Origin: Adiantum capillus-veneris
Taxonomy: Eukaryota; Streptophyta; Polypodiopsida; Polypodiales; Pteridaceae
Length of the DNA stretch: 64,000 bases
Assembly: GCA_014529385.2 (NCBI GenBank)
Contig: CM043960.1
Coordinates: 77,973,910-78,037,909 of the forward strand
Reading direction: 5' to 3'
Positions within the stretch are counted from its first letter, which is position 1, and each line of letters opens with the position of its first letter. Shown here piece after piece: positions 20,510 through 31,830 of this stretch. The position numbers and the translations under genes were made by a program. The notes beneath the pieces were generated by a model. The model was not told the DNA's origin, did no database searches, and worked only from the letters and a program-made list of their open reading frames with translations.

Positions 20510-21710
20510 TGTAACATCCCCAATTTTTGGGTCTCTTCCAAAAAACAAGAAAAATAGCTTTTAATACCTATTTTTGTCAAATTTTGACTTATGATGCTTG
20601 ATTGACAGTATTGGAAGGTTCTAAAGTAAAAAGCAAGGTCGCTTCCATGTTCCAGTAGGTTAGACAGACGTTTGGTGTAGTTTTGAAAACATCCGCTATT
20701 TTTAGCCTTTTCATGCTTTTTATGCTTTTAGGTGCTTTTTTGCAAAAAGTAAGGTCGGATCCTTGATCTACGTATTCCAAGGAAGCTATGGTCCAATTTT
20801 GTAAAAATCTGCTTTTTGAGTGCTTTTCACTCTATTTATAGCTTTTCACGATTTCTAGTGCTTTTTAGTGAAAAGAGAGTCCGTCTTCTTATTCCAATGG
20901 ACGAGGGAAACCCGTGGTTCAATTTTAGAAAATTTTGCTTTTTACACTATTTTTAGCTTTTCGTGTTTTTTCGGCATTTTTGAAAAGCAATGTGCTTTTA
21001 TGATTACCTAAACATAAAAATATTAATGTTAGTCTCCGTCGGATTTAAAAACAAAGCAAAAACCGGACCAAACGAGATTTTTACGAGAATTATTTTTATA
21101 AAAAGCAGTACCGTAAATACGTTGGGGTAGTACGAGAAAGTCATAATTATGTTGGGACATTACGGTGCGGCATAGTCTAGCTACGATTTCCACTAGTTGG
21201 CCAGGTACTATCTGGTTGGCTAATTTTATTGTAAAAAATGAATGGTAAGTGGGAGAGTTGACTACCAAAAGCAAATGCTTGATTTTAGAAAAGTTCCTAA
21301 AAGCAAGAAGCTATTCCTAGCTGCAAAACTAACGCTACCGTCAACTTGGGGCACACTCCAGACAGTTGGAGAATCTATAAATTGGCATAGAGTGCTCAGC
21401 TTTCAGTGCCGTCTGTTGCGTCTACTATCGAAAGGCTATACGTATCTATTATACGGAGTGCTGTAAGCTCTTTATCACCATCTCCATAAGCTCTTCTCTC
21501 TTGGTGGGAAGAAGAAGAAGAAAGATACTCTCTCTCTCTCCTTGCTTATTATCTTCTCTCTCGTTTCATAGTGTACGTGCTCTCCGGAAGCTTTCGTGGA
21601 GGATACCTCTACGTAGCTCTCATCACCGCTCGCTTGTGGTAAAGCAAGAAGCCTTTTGACAACCCTTAATCGATTCTAAAGCACCATGAGTAGCTCTAAA
21701 CTCCATACAT
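20510..21710 (+). mobile_element. 3' LTR of second chromovirus (end uncertain)
   Basis: Begins TGTAACATCCCCAATTTTTGGG, a common start of plant chromovirus LTRs. A repeated pattern of TTTTTAGCTTTTC and GTGCTTTTT motifs fills the first 500 bases. A TATA box (CTATAAATTGG, about 21375) lies near 0.87 kb, followed by a CT-rich region. No partner LTR is in the window, so the 3' end is not fixed; I place it before the large inverted repeat. Confidence 0.6.
21375..21385 (+). promoter_or_regulatory. TATA box in chromovirus LTR
   Basis: CTATAAATTGG precedes by about 30 bases a likely transcript start in the LTR of the second chromovirus. Position within the LTR is normal for U3. Confidence 0.5.
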
Positions 21711-21712
21711 CA

Positions 21713-22657
21713 GGAGATTTCGGAGGTCATTTGGAAGTCCTTCTAAGAAATTCTACTTCTCTCTCTAGAAAATGTTCTTAACATATACTTGCACTTGTTG
21801 CGTAAGTCCAAAAGGACAACTGGACACTCTCAAAAGTGAACCTAACTTTTCAAAAATCCTTGAAAATGGTCACCTTTTCATTCAATGCGTATGTCGTTTT
21901 CATGAAGTACATGATGCTCATTCAATATAGCTTTCGTCATCATTGAAATTAAAAAAATCACAAAATTATGAGTTGGTGTTAGAACTTAAAGTTTTTGACA
22001 CCACCAATGCGTCCAAAATGACCAAAAACTTAAAAAAGGTCTATCTACTTGCCTCGATGTGACACCCAGAGAGGGAGAAATTGTCAAAATACCCCTAAAA
22101 AGGAGATTTTACCTCACGGCGCGCGGGGGGGGGGGGGGGGGGGGGGAGGGGGGCATCTGGAAAATTCCAAATGGCCCTCCACGCGCTGAGGCAATTTTCT
22201 TTTTTTTGGATCACGAAGTGTAGAGGGTCATCTAGAATTCTCCAGATGGTACCTCGTGCGCCATGATCCAAAATCCCCTTTTTAGGGGTTTTTTTGGCGA
22301 TTTCTCCCTCTCTGGGTGTCAGATTGAGGCAAGTAGATAGGCGTTTTAAGATTTTTGGACGTTTCAGACGCATTGGTGGTGTCAAAAGCTTCAAATTCCA
22401 ACACCAATTGACAGTTTTGTGTTTCTTTTTTAAATTTCAATGATGACGAAAGGCATATTAAATGAGCGTCGTCTACCTCATGAAAACGACATTCACAGTG
22501 AATGAAAAGGTGACCGTTTTCAAGGACCACTGACACCTTTTTTATATTTTTCTTAATATTAATCTATTTTTCTACGTAACATAGGCTCTTCTCTCATTAA
22601 AGGAGTACTTTTTCCTTACTCTTCTAAAAGGCCCTCCAAATGACCTCCGAAATCTCT
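21713..22657. repeat. Large imperfect palindrome (foldback-like element)
   Basis: The left arm from GGAGATTTCGGAGGTCATTTGGA (21713) and the right arm ending at about 22657 are reverse complements. The strongest matching blocks are 21857-22110 against 22262-22526 (TCCTTGAAAA, GGTCACCTTTTCATTCA, GACACCACCAATGCGTCC, AGAGAGGGAGAAAT). The centre (22110-22262) also folds, with a G-run and two related CTAGA/CTGGA blocks. A single fold of some 400 bp per arm is possible. No transposase and no clear target duplication were found, so it may be a foldback transposon, a MULE-like terminal structure or an inverted duplication. Confidence 0.85.
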
Positions 22658-22668
22658 TAATGGCCATC

Positions 22669-22669
<1 letters not shown>

Positions 22670-22704
<35 letters not shown>
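22670..22704. repeat. (CT)n microsatellite
   Basis: About 17 CT units at the right edge of the palindrome. Confidence 0.95.
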
Positions 22705-22706
<2 letters not shown>

Positions 22707-23495
22707 GTCGTTTTTCTAAGTAGTCACCTTCTCGGTGATTGTTTTTTTGTATACAAGTGCATGTATGGATTAACCAAGTACATACAAAGTTTCCCCATGA
22801 TTATTTCATCATGTTTAACACACTGATTTATGCACATGATGCGTTTATGATCACGTGCGTGCATAAAAAGCGCTTTTCATTTCACGTCATAGAGACAGTA
22901 GGAACACTGTTTTGCTCATAAATCACAAACCGTTATGAATCAACCCAAACCCTTCATATCAGATATAAAACACATCATTTAGAACATTTTCTCTTTTTGA
23001 TGTCATGTGAGATATGGTCAAAAAACAGATTGTTGTCCACTGCACAACCAATTTTTTTGACTCCAGGCTCCTTGGAGAACCACTATATAGATTCACCTGA
23101 TGGGAAAACCCACTTAACCACTTGAAAAAAATGATCATAAATAAATTTAGGTTTCCGTTATCACCTCGGGAATGGAGGTTAATAAACGTTTTACAAACAT
23201 TGTCTTTTTCAAAATGTATTTTTGGACCCTAAAACATTTTTTTGTGAATGTTTTGACTTATTGTTTGGAAACCATGAGATACTTGATAACATTCTTATTG
23301 GTTGGAAATATCAACAACCTATTAAGAATGTGGTCTACAGTAATGATTTCTTAAGACACAGCACTATGTCTATTTGTGATTGTGATAAATTTAACTCATA
23401 TTGCAAAGATTTTGAAACTTATGGGATTTTCAAAATGTATGTGCCTCTAAACATAAAATCTGTTCTAACTTTCTTCAAATTCACTATGGCTAATA
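22705..23495. other. Unrecognised AT-rich DNA
   Basis: No gene is supported. A 125-codon plus-strand frame (23222-23599) runs through the left terminal repeat of the transposon and shows no domain, so it is probably chance. Confidence 0.5.
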
Positions 23496-23514
23496 GCATG
23501 TTTGGGTGTTACCA
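23496..23514 (+). repeat. Left terminal inverted repeat of two-gene transposon
   Basis: GCATGTTTGGGTGTTACCA. It is followed by a perfect hairpin GGAGTGTC-TTG-GACACTCC (about 23519-23537). It pairs with 34066-34084. Confidence 0.6.
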
Positions 23515-23743
23515 AAAAGGAGTGTCTTGGACACTCCTTTGGGATGAGATGAAATGGGTGGTGGGTTATTCATTTTCATTTCATAAAAAGGAAAGATAAA
23601 ATATTTTTTGGTTGAGAGGTTGAAATTTAGGCGGGCTGGAAATTCCATTTCACTTTAATAAAGCTTAAAGTAGAAAACTACATGCACATTTAAATTCCCT
23701 CTCGATGCCACTCCTCTGGGCTCTCTGCAGCTCTGCCTCAATG

Positions 23744-23745
<2 letters not shown>

Positions 23746-23788
<43 letters not shown>
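23746..23788. repeat. (CT)n microsatellite
   Basis: About 21 CT units, with a second shorter run at 23876-23897. It lies between the left terminal repeat and the first recognised exon. Confidence 0.95.
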
Positions 23789-23790
<2 letters not shown>

Positions 23791-24253
23791 CATAGGTGCT
23801 ATAGGTGCTTGTGGGTGCAGCACAAATCCATATCAACCAGCTCCTCATTGCCAGCCATATTTAACTTCAACGAAACCTCTCTCTCTCTCTCTCTCTATGA
23901 GTACTATGGCACTATTTTGATTGTCTTCATTGTTGTGTCATTAGCATCCTTGCACGTTCCACATGGAATCACATAATACTCATAATGGTAGTACAAAGTC
24001 CCTTTTCCTTCCTCCATTATCTGCTCCACAACATATCCCAAGGGATCTTCTACCGAGTCTACGAAACTACTGGGCTGCAAAGAAGAGGGAACAAAGAAAC
24101 ATGCAAAAAAGGATGGCACGCGTGCGAGAGGATTGTGACATTGATGAACAGGAGGCAAAGAAAATCTGTAGGGAAGTTGCTAAGTGTTGGCATAATCGAA
24201 CAAACGGGCTTTTTGAGGGTCTTCAATGGAGCATCCTACAACAACTTCTCAGT

Positions 24254-24909
24254 TGTAACATTTAATGCACTAGTAACTTGTTGTAGTGGAAACTGATAAC
24301 ATAGTGAGCATTTCATTAAGAACAAGTTCCTAATGAACATGGAGAGAGTACTTAATTTGAGAAAGAAACATAGAAATTTACACCTAGCTAATTTGGCATA
24401 GACAATACTTGAAAAGAGAGAGAAAAAGAACAATTGACAATAGTTGAGGATCGAATTTACATGGAGCCTCCCCCCCCCCCCCCCCCTCCAAAAAGGCTTT
24501 GTATTATAGCTTCTCTCATCAAGAGAGACTTTTATACAATACAATCTTTGTGTTCCTTGACAAAACTCGTTGGTGCAATGAAGATGGAAGCTTCATGCAC
24601 CAAATTATTCTTGAAAAACACACCTAGTGTCCCTAGCCTCAGTCCCAAGACCTCACAAACCTTCAAAAATGGTGAGAGCTAGAAGGGAATGAGGGTGATT
24701 GAGAGGAAGAAGATGTATCTTATGAGAAAGAAGTATTCTCCTCACATAATTACTCTAATAGCATAGGTTAGCTTAGTAATTAGCATGGTAGAGGAGATGA
24801 GCAGCTTGGCTCTTGGTTGAATTTTCATTCCATAGCCAAGAGTTGTTGGTGTAGGCCTCTACTTCTCAATGCTTGGAGAAGGAGATGGAGTTCTTCTTGC
24901 ACACATGAG

Positions 24910-24943
<34 letters not shown>

Positions 24944-25808
24944 CATTGTGTTAGACTAAAAATGCCCACTCTCTCTCTACTTGGTCGACCCCTTTTGCTT
25001 TTTTCTCTTGCTGGCTTCCCATTGGCTCTTGCAAAGCTTAGCCAATCACAAATTAGAAGCATAATTGCTAGCCTTGTGACGAGTGTCCCCCTTTCCTCTT
25101 TTGTGAGAGCTTTAGGTAATAAAATAATTCATTTAAACTCTCATTGGACCTTTTAGTCTTCTGGACAATAGGAATTAGGCAAGCCATTGGGCTGCTGGAC
25201 CCCTTGGTAGACTGTCCAATAGTCTTCTAAAGAGCTTAATTATATTGGTTATTTTATCAAGAATTTTTAAATTGATTAGACTAATTTTACTCTAGCTTGA
25301 TTCTCATTGGTCCACCTCTATGACCATCCAATAGGATTTGAGGGGAAATTGGGGGCAACTGGCCTAGGGGCCTGCCATGTGTCCATTCTTCCCTTTTTTG
25401 GGGAGATCTTGGGAGTGTGGGTGTGTGTGTGTTTCTCTCTCATACCCTACCATTACAGCTTGCCCCCTCCTTCCTAGGGATGCGGGAAGGCTTTTTAGTC
25501 TTCCCATGAACATCCAATTTTCCCCTACTTTGGCCATTGGACAATTGAATTAAATTTAGGAACTTTAGCCTATGGAAGTCTTAATGGAGCTAAACTTAGA
25601 GTCTTCTAAGCCCCATTGAATCACATTTTCTCTTTTGCAGACTGTCCCCCTTTGGATCCCTATTTTCCCTCCTTTGGATCCCTGCAAAGACAAGTCTGGT
25701 AGCCTTACCAATATTCTATCTTTTACTCCCCTAGTACTTTCCCATATTAAATGATTAGTTTAACATGAGAAAATCATTTGGGAGAATTAGATATTAGTTT
25801 TTATGACT
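24254..25808 (-). mobile_element. Solo LTR of family-X chromovirus
   Basis: Begins TGTAACATTTAATGC and ends TTTTTATGACT on the plus strand; it is colinear with the LTRs at 6694-11030 and 57600-60535. Flanks are TCAGT (24249-24253) and TCAAT (25809-25813), a 5-bp target duplication with one change. No internal sequence is present. It sits inside the transposase-like gene, whose frame is in phase on both sides when the LTR and one duplication are left out. It contains a C17 run (24470-24486) and a (GT)n tract (24910-24941). Confidence 0.9.
24910..24941. repeat. (GT)n microsatellite in solo LTR
   Basis: Sixteen TG units. The matching place in the LTR near 10.19 kb has only a few GT units, so the tract expanded within this copy. 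Confidence 0.95.
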
Positions 25809-26271
25809 TCAATCATCCAGCGTTCTCAGGGTTGCAACCCACATCCGAGACAGTTAGGAGGCTAATTTTCTCTAACATTTGTCATACATTGTCTGAGGTG
25901 AAGACTCCTCGTTTAAACAATGAGTTGTTTTTGAAACGGGCTGCTATCATGGCATGCCTCAATGGAGTCAATGGGGTTGACAATGTAATGAGCAATAATG
26001 ATGTTGCGAAGGCATTAGGACTTCATCGAAGATATGTTGCAGGAGCTAGTTTTCGGCTGCAAATTGATATGGAGGAGGGGTCACTTCCCTTAGACACGTG
26101 TCAATGTCAACAGCATAGGACTAGTACCTTAACAATCAAAATAAGAGAAATCGTGTTTTAATTCGGGTCAATGGAAACCCGCATTTCCCTAAACAAGAAA
26201 AATGTTGTTCGAAAGAGAATCGACAAGAGGGCACATGTGGTACATCCATTGCATCTCCTCAATTTACCTTA

Positions 26272-27494
26272 GGTATATCACCCAGAACATCTTTAAAGTG
26301 TGTCACAATGCTTTACTTAGTAATTTTGGGTGCTTGCAAAAGCTTTGAAATGCTTCATAAGTGTCTCAAAGTGCATCACTCAGAGCTTGCACATGCTTGA
26401 AAGCGCCCAAAAAGCGCATCTCAGTGTGCTTGAAAGCACCAAAAATTTCTTCAAAGTATTTCAGAGTGCTTCCAAAGTGCACTAAAGCGCTTCATGGTGC
26501 TTGAAAGTTCCACAAAGTACTTTAGAGGGCTTTAGAGTGCTTTCTAAAATCTAAGGTGCTTTGGAGTGCTCAAGAGTGCCACAAAGTGCCTCAAAGTGCT
26601 CTTGAATAGCATTGAAGTGCTTTTAAAGAGCCCTTAAAGTGCACTTTAGAGTGCTTTCAAGTGCCCAAAAGCACTTTAAAGTGTTGTCGAGTGCTTCAAA
26701 GTACTTTCAATTGCTTCAAAGTGCTTGAAAGCATCAAAAAGTGCTTTATAGTGCTTCAACATGCTTCAAAGTGCCGCATAGTTCTATTTAGTGCACCAAA
26801 GTGCCCCAAAGTGCTTCATAGTGCTTGAAGATGCCATAAAGTGCTTCATAGTGCTAGAAAGTTCCACATAGTTCCTCAGAGTGCTTTGAAGTGCCACAAT
26901 TCAGTGAAAGTGCTTTTAAAGTGCCACAAAATAGTCTAGAGTGCTTTCAAACTGCACCAAAGTGCTTATAAATTTCTTCAGAGTGCTATCAAGTTCCACA
27001 ACGTGCTTCTCTCAGAGTGCTCTTAAAGTTCACTGAAGTGCTTCAGAGTGCTTTCAAGTGCCCCAAAGTGCATGAGAGGTTGCTTGAAAGTTCCTTGTAG
27101 TGCTTGAAAGTGCCACAAAGTGCTTTCAAGTTCTTTAAAGTGTTGTAGAGTGCTTAAAAGGGCACCAAAGTGCCCCAAAGTGCTTGAGAGTGTTCTCCAA
27201 GTGCACTGAAGTGCTTCACTAGTGGACAAAATCTCAACACTACAAACATTCAAGTAGAAACTATGAATTTCCAGAATTAGACACCAACTTTCACTCTTCA
27301 CCAGCTCCCATTGCTCAACCAACCCCACCTCACTTTGGTTGAAAAGGTGGAGAAATGACATACCTACTTTTTTTGTGAACAAAAGGTGAAGTCATATGTA
27401 CTTTTGTGAGAATACACCCTGAGGTGGTAGTAGGTAAGTGTGGGAATTAGGTTTTACTACTTTATAGTATTTCTAAATGTCTTTTGTGTGGCAG
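26272..27494 (+). repeat. Intron filled with degenerate AAAGTGCTTC repeats
   Basis: Bounded by TTAG|GTATAT (donor) and TGTGTGGCAG|AGG (acceptor). The coding frame before and after is continuous with phase 0. From about 26290 to 27240 the sequence is a diffuse array of roughly 10-bp units related to AAAGTGCTTC, with variants such as GAGTGCTTT and AAGTGCCAC. AAGTGCTT and its complement AAGCACTT also dominate the minus-strand gene's intron at 31.8-32.7 kb. No ORF in it looks like protein. The intron is inferred from frame continuity and splice consensus; transcript data would prove it. Confidence 0.7.
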
Positions 27495-29569
27495 AGGGAT
27501 TTGTACATACAATTCTAGGAGGCTCATCCTAACATTAGGATGTCCCTCATATGCTTTGAGGGTCTGAAGCCATACTTTGTATGCAAGTTGAAGGACCACA
27601 ACACCTACTATTGTGAATACCATGTTCAACTTGTTTACTTGAAGGAAGGCTTAAATAAGATGCGCCTGGAAGATACGGGGTACATGGAACATCATGTTTT
27701 TTCAGGTGTCTTGTGTGCAATCCGAGTGGTGAGATAGCGTAGTACATAGCATCAAAAGACACTTTCTCATCCTTGATAAAACTATGCGAGTCTATATTGT
27801 GTCCAAAGCTAATTGATAGTGCTTTTCACTACAACAAATGTCTTTTGGGAACATGAAATGATTGAGGGATTGAAAGGCTCTTGTTGTGTCTCGTCGAAGA
27901 TAGTGATGGTATCTCTAGAATGACTGTCAAGGTTTTTGACAAGGTTTCTACACAGGAAAAGGATGAAGAAGGTCTAGCTAAATGTCGAAAAGACCTCGTG
28001 GTTCAGTAGCTCAGACCAATGAGTTTCATTTTTGTGCTCCAAGGGAAACTAGGGAAGTTCATCAAACACAACTACTTGTACATGTGGCAAGCTCAATAGT
28101 TCAAGCAGTGTTTGACCAATTTTCATTGACGATGTAGTGGTGTCTATAGTGGATTTTGTAGAGAACTACTCCTTCAAGGTGCAGAATGAGATCCAGTCAA
28201 TGCATTGGTATTCATCTTAGGTCACAATCTTTGTTCACATTTCATACTTACGTGATGCGCTTGGTGCTATACAAAAGACGACTCACTTCTACAACTTTGA
28301 TGACAAGATACATAACACTTTGTTTGTGCAACACTATTTCCTTTTGCACAATGAATGGCTGAAAAGACACGGCTATAGTGTCAAGAAACATTGGGTGGGG
28401 TCAGATGGTGCTGTGTCACAATTCAAAGCAAGGTGGCCATTCTATTTTGTTTGCATGATTATTCAATATGACAGGTGTCAAAATGACGCACAATTTCTTT
28501 GCTTTAGGCCATGGAAAGGGTGAACACGACAGGGTTGGGGTAGTGGTCAAAATATGTCTCACACACGAGCAATTGCAATCTGATGGGTGGGTCCTACATA
28601 ATGCTTCAAGCGTTGTTGCATTTCTCAATGCAACTCTCATAAATCAATGCCCACAGACAGGCAAGAAAGTAGATCGTGCTTTCTTGGAGGTCAAGGTTGG
28701 GGATGTTGATAGAGTTATAGCATGGGATTGCAAGTGCATGAAAGGGTCTCGATCCTGGCACTGTGTCAATAGCTACAGTCAGAGGGATATGCACTGACTA
28801 AGGCACAGACTGCTCTCTTGCTTTTGCAATGCGTGCATCAAAGGTCAATGGAGGAGGTGTGCCAATAAATATCATGTGCAGGTGGTGGGTATACTTGCAA
28901 ATACAACCCATAGTTACTGATGAAAGCGATGGAGACGTGTCAAGCGATGATGAGGATGAATACTCTCCCATGTATGATGGCCACCACGATGACCTGAGTG
29001 ATGCCTTGATGGTTGGCTAGAACTTTGCAGTGATTGCAAAGGAGGCAGGTCCTGACTTCTACATCTTGAAATACACCAACACAAAATGCCTGGCCAAAAT
29101 AGAGGAAAAGGATCAATGGCCAACATCATTAAGAAAAATTCATATGTGGTTGAGGGCCTATTCTACGACAAGGTAAATGACCGAGAGAATACTTATGTAC
29201 TTTTGGACAACAAGCCCACTGTTCTAATCTACTCCCATCTGATGTGATGCATCAGGTTTTCCATGTCCCCAAGGGAAGGTGAGCATAATGCATATGATAT
29301 GTCAAATGACATATTTGAGAAAATCTATACCATCATGCCCCTAGAGAAGAACTTGTAAGATTTTCTCTGTAAATTTGACTTGAGGACTTGGCCACTACTT
29401 TTAACAGTAGCTAGCACCTTTTTTTAATAAAAAGGAGGCAGTGAACTATATTGAAGAGAGTCAGGAAGGATTACATCAAAGCTAAGGCGGGGGATTACCT
29501 GACTGCTTCCCTCTAAAATTACAGCTTATCACCCGTGTTGAAAAGCTAGCACTTTTCATAGTAGAGTGA

Positions 29570-30290
29570 TAAAAGATGTCTTTTAAAACACTTGAAAGAA
29601 CTTCTGAGCACTTGGCCAACTGACCAACACTTTACCAGCCCCTTGAACCACTTTACTAGCCCTCTGAAACACTTAAAAGGACTTCTGAGCACTTTACCAT
29701 CCCCATGTGCCACTTAACCAGCTCTTTGACCACTTAGGACCACCTGACCATCACTTCTAAGAACTTTATACTACTTGAAGCACTGTGAACCACTTGATCA
29801 CCCTTGAACCACTTGTCTAGCACTTTATACCACTTGACAAATCACTTTGAACCACCTGACCAATACTTTTTAACCACTTAACCAACCCCTTGAACCACTT
29901 GGACAACACTATGTTCCACTTGAACACCATTTACCAGTCCCCCTAAACCACTTGACCAACTCTTTGAACCACTTAGGACCACCAGACCATCACTTTCAAG
30001 GACCTTATACCACTTGAAAAGCCCCTTGAACCACTTGACCACCCCTCTAAACCACTTGGCAAGCACTTTATACCACTTGACAAGCACGCTGAACCACCTA
30101 ACCAGCACTTTGAACCACTAGACCAACCCCCTGAACCACTTGGACAATGCTTTGTACTACTTGACCACCACTTAACAACCAGATGTACCACTTGACCAGG
30201 TCTTTGGACCACTTTGGACCACCTCACCAGCACTTTGTATCACTTGACATCACTTTGAACCACTTGACCACTTAACCAACAGTTAACACC
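29570..30290. repeat. Degenerate repeat array between the convergent genes
   Basis: Repeated variants of GAACCACTTGACCAACCCCTT and GACCACTTTATACCACTTGA, with periods of roughly 17-25 bases. It lies between the stop of the plus-strand gene (29358) and the end of the minus-strand gene (about 30409). CACTTGACC-type units differ from the AAGTGCTT arrays but share the core CACTT. Frames through it encode only repetitive W/K/V-rich nonsense. Confidence 0.85.
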
Positions 30291-30408
30291 CAATCCAATT
30301 GACAGCGGCAGAAACAGTTGGCTTGCAAAATTATTCATAGTATATTCAGGTTTAGATACAAGATCAATTAGCTTATAGGGAGTTATCTTTTTCAAGGAGT
30401 AAAGTCAA

Positions 30409-31310
30409 TTAGTTAGAAGACTTCTTTGGCCATTCCTGCCAACGTGGCCGCTTATAATTGGTTGCTGGAGTTGGCAATTTTGGTGCAAGATTTTTTTGTT
30501 GTGCCCGTACTTTTCCATGTGTCAGATCCCAATCCAATTCTACAACTTCATCCTTCCTGGCATCAAATGGACATTCCCTAACAGTCTTGGCTCTGTCGGG
30601 AGTCTCAACCCATTGTATTATGAATGAGGCAACATCCTCCTTGAGAAAATTTTCCCACTGCCTCTCATTTTGCTTTTCTATCCCAGGAAAAATGATAATG
30701 TTACTAGGATCATTGAAGTACATCTTAAAGAGGAAATCATTCAGCAATAAAGTGTTGGACTTATTGAACTTGGGAAAGAGTTACCAAAATGTTTCTAGTT
30801 TTTTGAAAAACATTTTCTTTGGGGGGTTTCCATATTCCCAATTTCTAACATGGCAGCAATTTTGTGCTAGCTACCCACTCAAACAACGCTTGGCCTGAGA
30901 TAGGCACTTGTCCATACCCTTCTCAAGATTGTGGCAGGCGCACGATGATCACAAAAAAATTCCAAGCAAGAATAATTATGCATTGTTCCATACATAGTAG
31001 GTGACGTTATCATCACTCTTTACTTTGTCAAGGTACAACGTGTTTAAATCTGGGGGGTTCCAATCCTTTGCGCTTATCATGCACACAAACAAGCACATTG
31101 TTGAAGTCTACAATTACTACCAAATCTCTATGGACTGGGAAGCGAGACATTGGTTAGTAGTAAGGAAGCTGGCACCAATGTGCTCAACCTCATCAGTGGG
31201 TGGTGGGGGTTGTGAGCCAATCACACAAATTTTAACTACAGAGCACAAATGTACAGAAACTAAGAGAGAATGCTTATATTTATATTGTTGGGAAAAAATA
31301 TACAAAGCTG
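30409..31310 (-). pseudogene. 3' exons of unrecognised minus-strand gene of the transposon
   Basis: The minus strand carries a 112-residue frame (30409-30747) with FKMYFNDPSNIIIFPGIEKQ, QWENFLKEDVASFIIQWVE, an acidic DARKDEVVELDWDL stretch and a basic end. In-frame or nearly in-frame continuation upstream to about 31310 includes MYGTMHNYSCLEFF-type and LASQSIEIW-type segments. The hydrophilic, Trp-rich composition looks like real protein. I do not recognise the family. It is probably the C-terminal part of the gene starting at 33662. Confidence 0.5.
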
Positions 31311-31386
31311 CAATCTAAAAAAGATAGCCTGAAAAAAAAGATACAAAGCTGCAAGAAGGTAAAACTTCTTGCATTATCTGGGTTTT

Positions 31387-31830
31387 AAGTAGATATGTCA
31401 GTACTCTTTTTGGGGTCCTGGGACAACTCGTCCTCCACCTGCTTCTTTCTCTTCTTTCGCATATCCACCGCTACAAATTGCAAGGTTGATTCCATTTCAA
31501 GATCCTCTTCCTCAGCTACACTGTCCTCCTTACATGCATCAGTACATTGGCAGCATATTGTGACCACAATGAACACGGTGACCATGATTCAGACATGGGA
31601 GGAGACACAAATTGACATTAGCTTGGTTGCTTACAGATGGAGTTGTCTCCTTCAAAATGTCCCTGTCACCACCCTCAATAGTTTTCCCACCCTCAAAGTT
31701 CTTGTACTTTAGTAGCATGGCATCAAGGTCAAAGACCTCGTCCACATTGTGCATGGACGATGTGGAAGCTTCTTTCTCAGCCACTGGCTCAGTTGAACCA
31801 ACGCACACAATTAGTCTCCACGTGCAGGTG
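31387..31830 (-). pseudogene. Middle exons of the unrecognised minus-strand gene
   Basis: The minus strand encodes an acidic segment with STEPVAEKEAST, NVDEVFDLDAMLLKY and GGDRDILKET, then after a frame change EDSVAEEEDLEMEST and a basic cluster MRKKRKKQVEDEL. Alternating acidic and basic low-complexity segments suggest a nuclear protein. It follows the intron-like array at 31.83-32.70 kb. Function is unknown. Confidence 0.45.

Larger units (their letters stand above)
23963..29358 (+). pseudogene. DDE-transposase-like gene, multi-exon, interrupted by a solo LTR
   Basis: Exon pieces are 23963-24253 and 25814-26271 (in phase once the solo LTR and one target duplication are skipped), then 27495-29358 after an intron. 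Motifs in order: a basic helical segment (NMQKRMARVRED), DVAKALGLHRRYV, KNVVRKRIDKRAHVVHP, FEGLKPYFV with CEYHVQLVYLKEGLNKMR, VDFVENY with NEIQSMHW, VGSDGAVSQFKARWPFYF, ALGHGKGEHDRVG, and an acidic region before a C-terminal part ending in TAA at 29356. D in DFVENY and SDG could be catalytic acidic residues. In-frame stops at 26159 and 26269 and later frameshifts kill it. I know this motif set from uncharacterised transposase-like proteins but cannot name the superfamily. Confidence 0.65.

Noticed and set aside
23963..24265. HSA or DBINO-type chromatin remodeller helix
   Set aside because: The charged helix is superficially similar, but conserved residues of those domains are absent and the downstream exons fit a transposase-like protein.
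24278..24289. TTGTTGTAGTG as the right end of a CACTA element
   Set aside because: It is part of the family-X LTR; other LTR copies have a variant of this sequence at the same place, so the match arose by point change.
26290..27240. Repeat array as a CRISPR-like array
   Set aside because: Units are about 10 bp, degenerate and without unique spacers of constant length; the context is a eukaryotic intron.
27827..27840. CACTACAACAAATG as a CACTA terminus
   Set aside because: It lies within the reading region of the transposase-like gene, has no clustered subterminal repeats of the CACTA kind and no partner end.
29878..30233. Trp/Lys/Val repeat proteins of 76-86 residues
   Set aside because: Translations of the CCACTTGACC-type array between the convergent genes; periodic sequence explains the openness.
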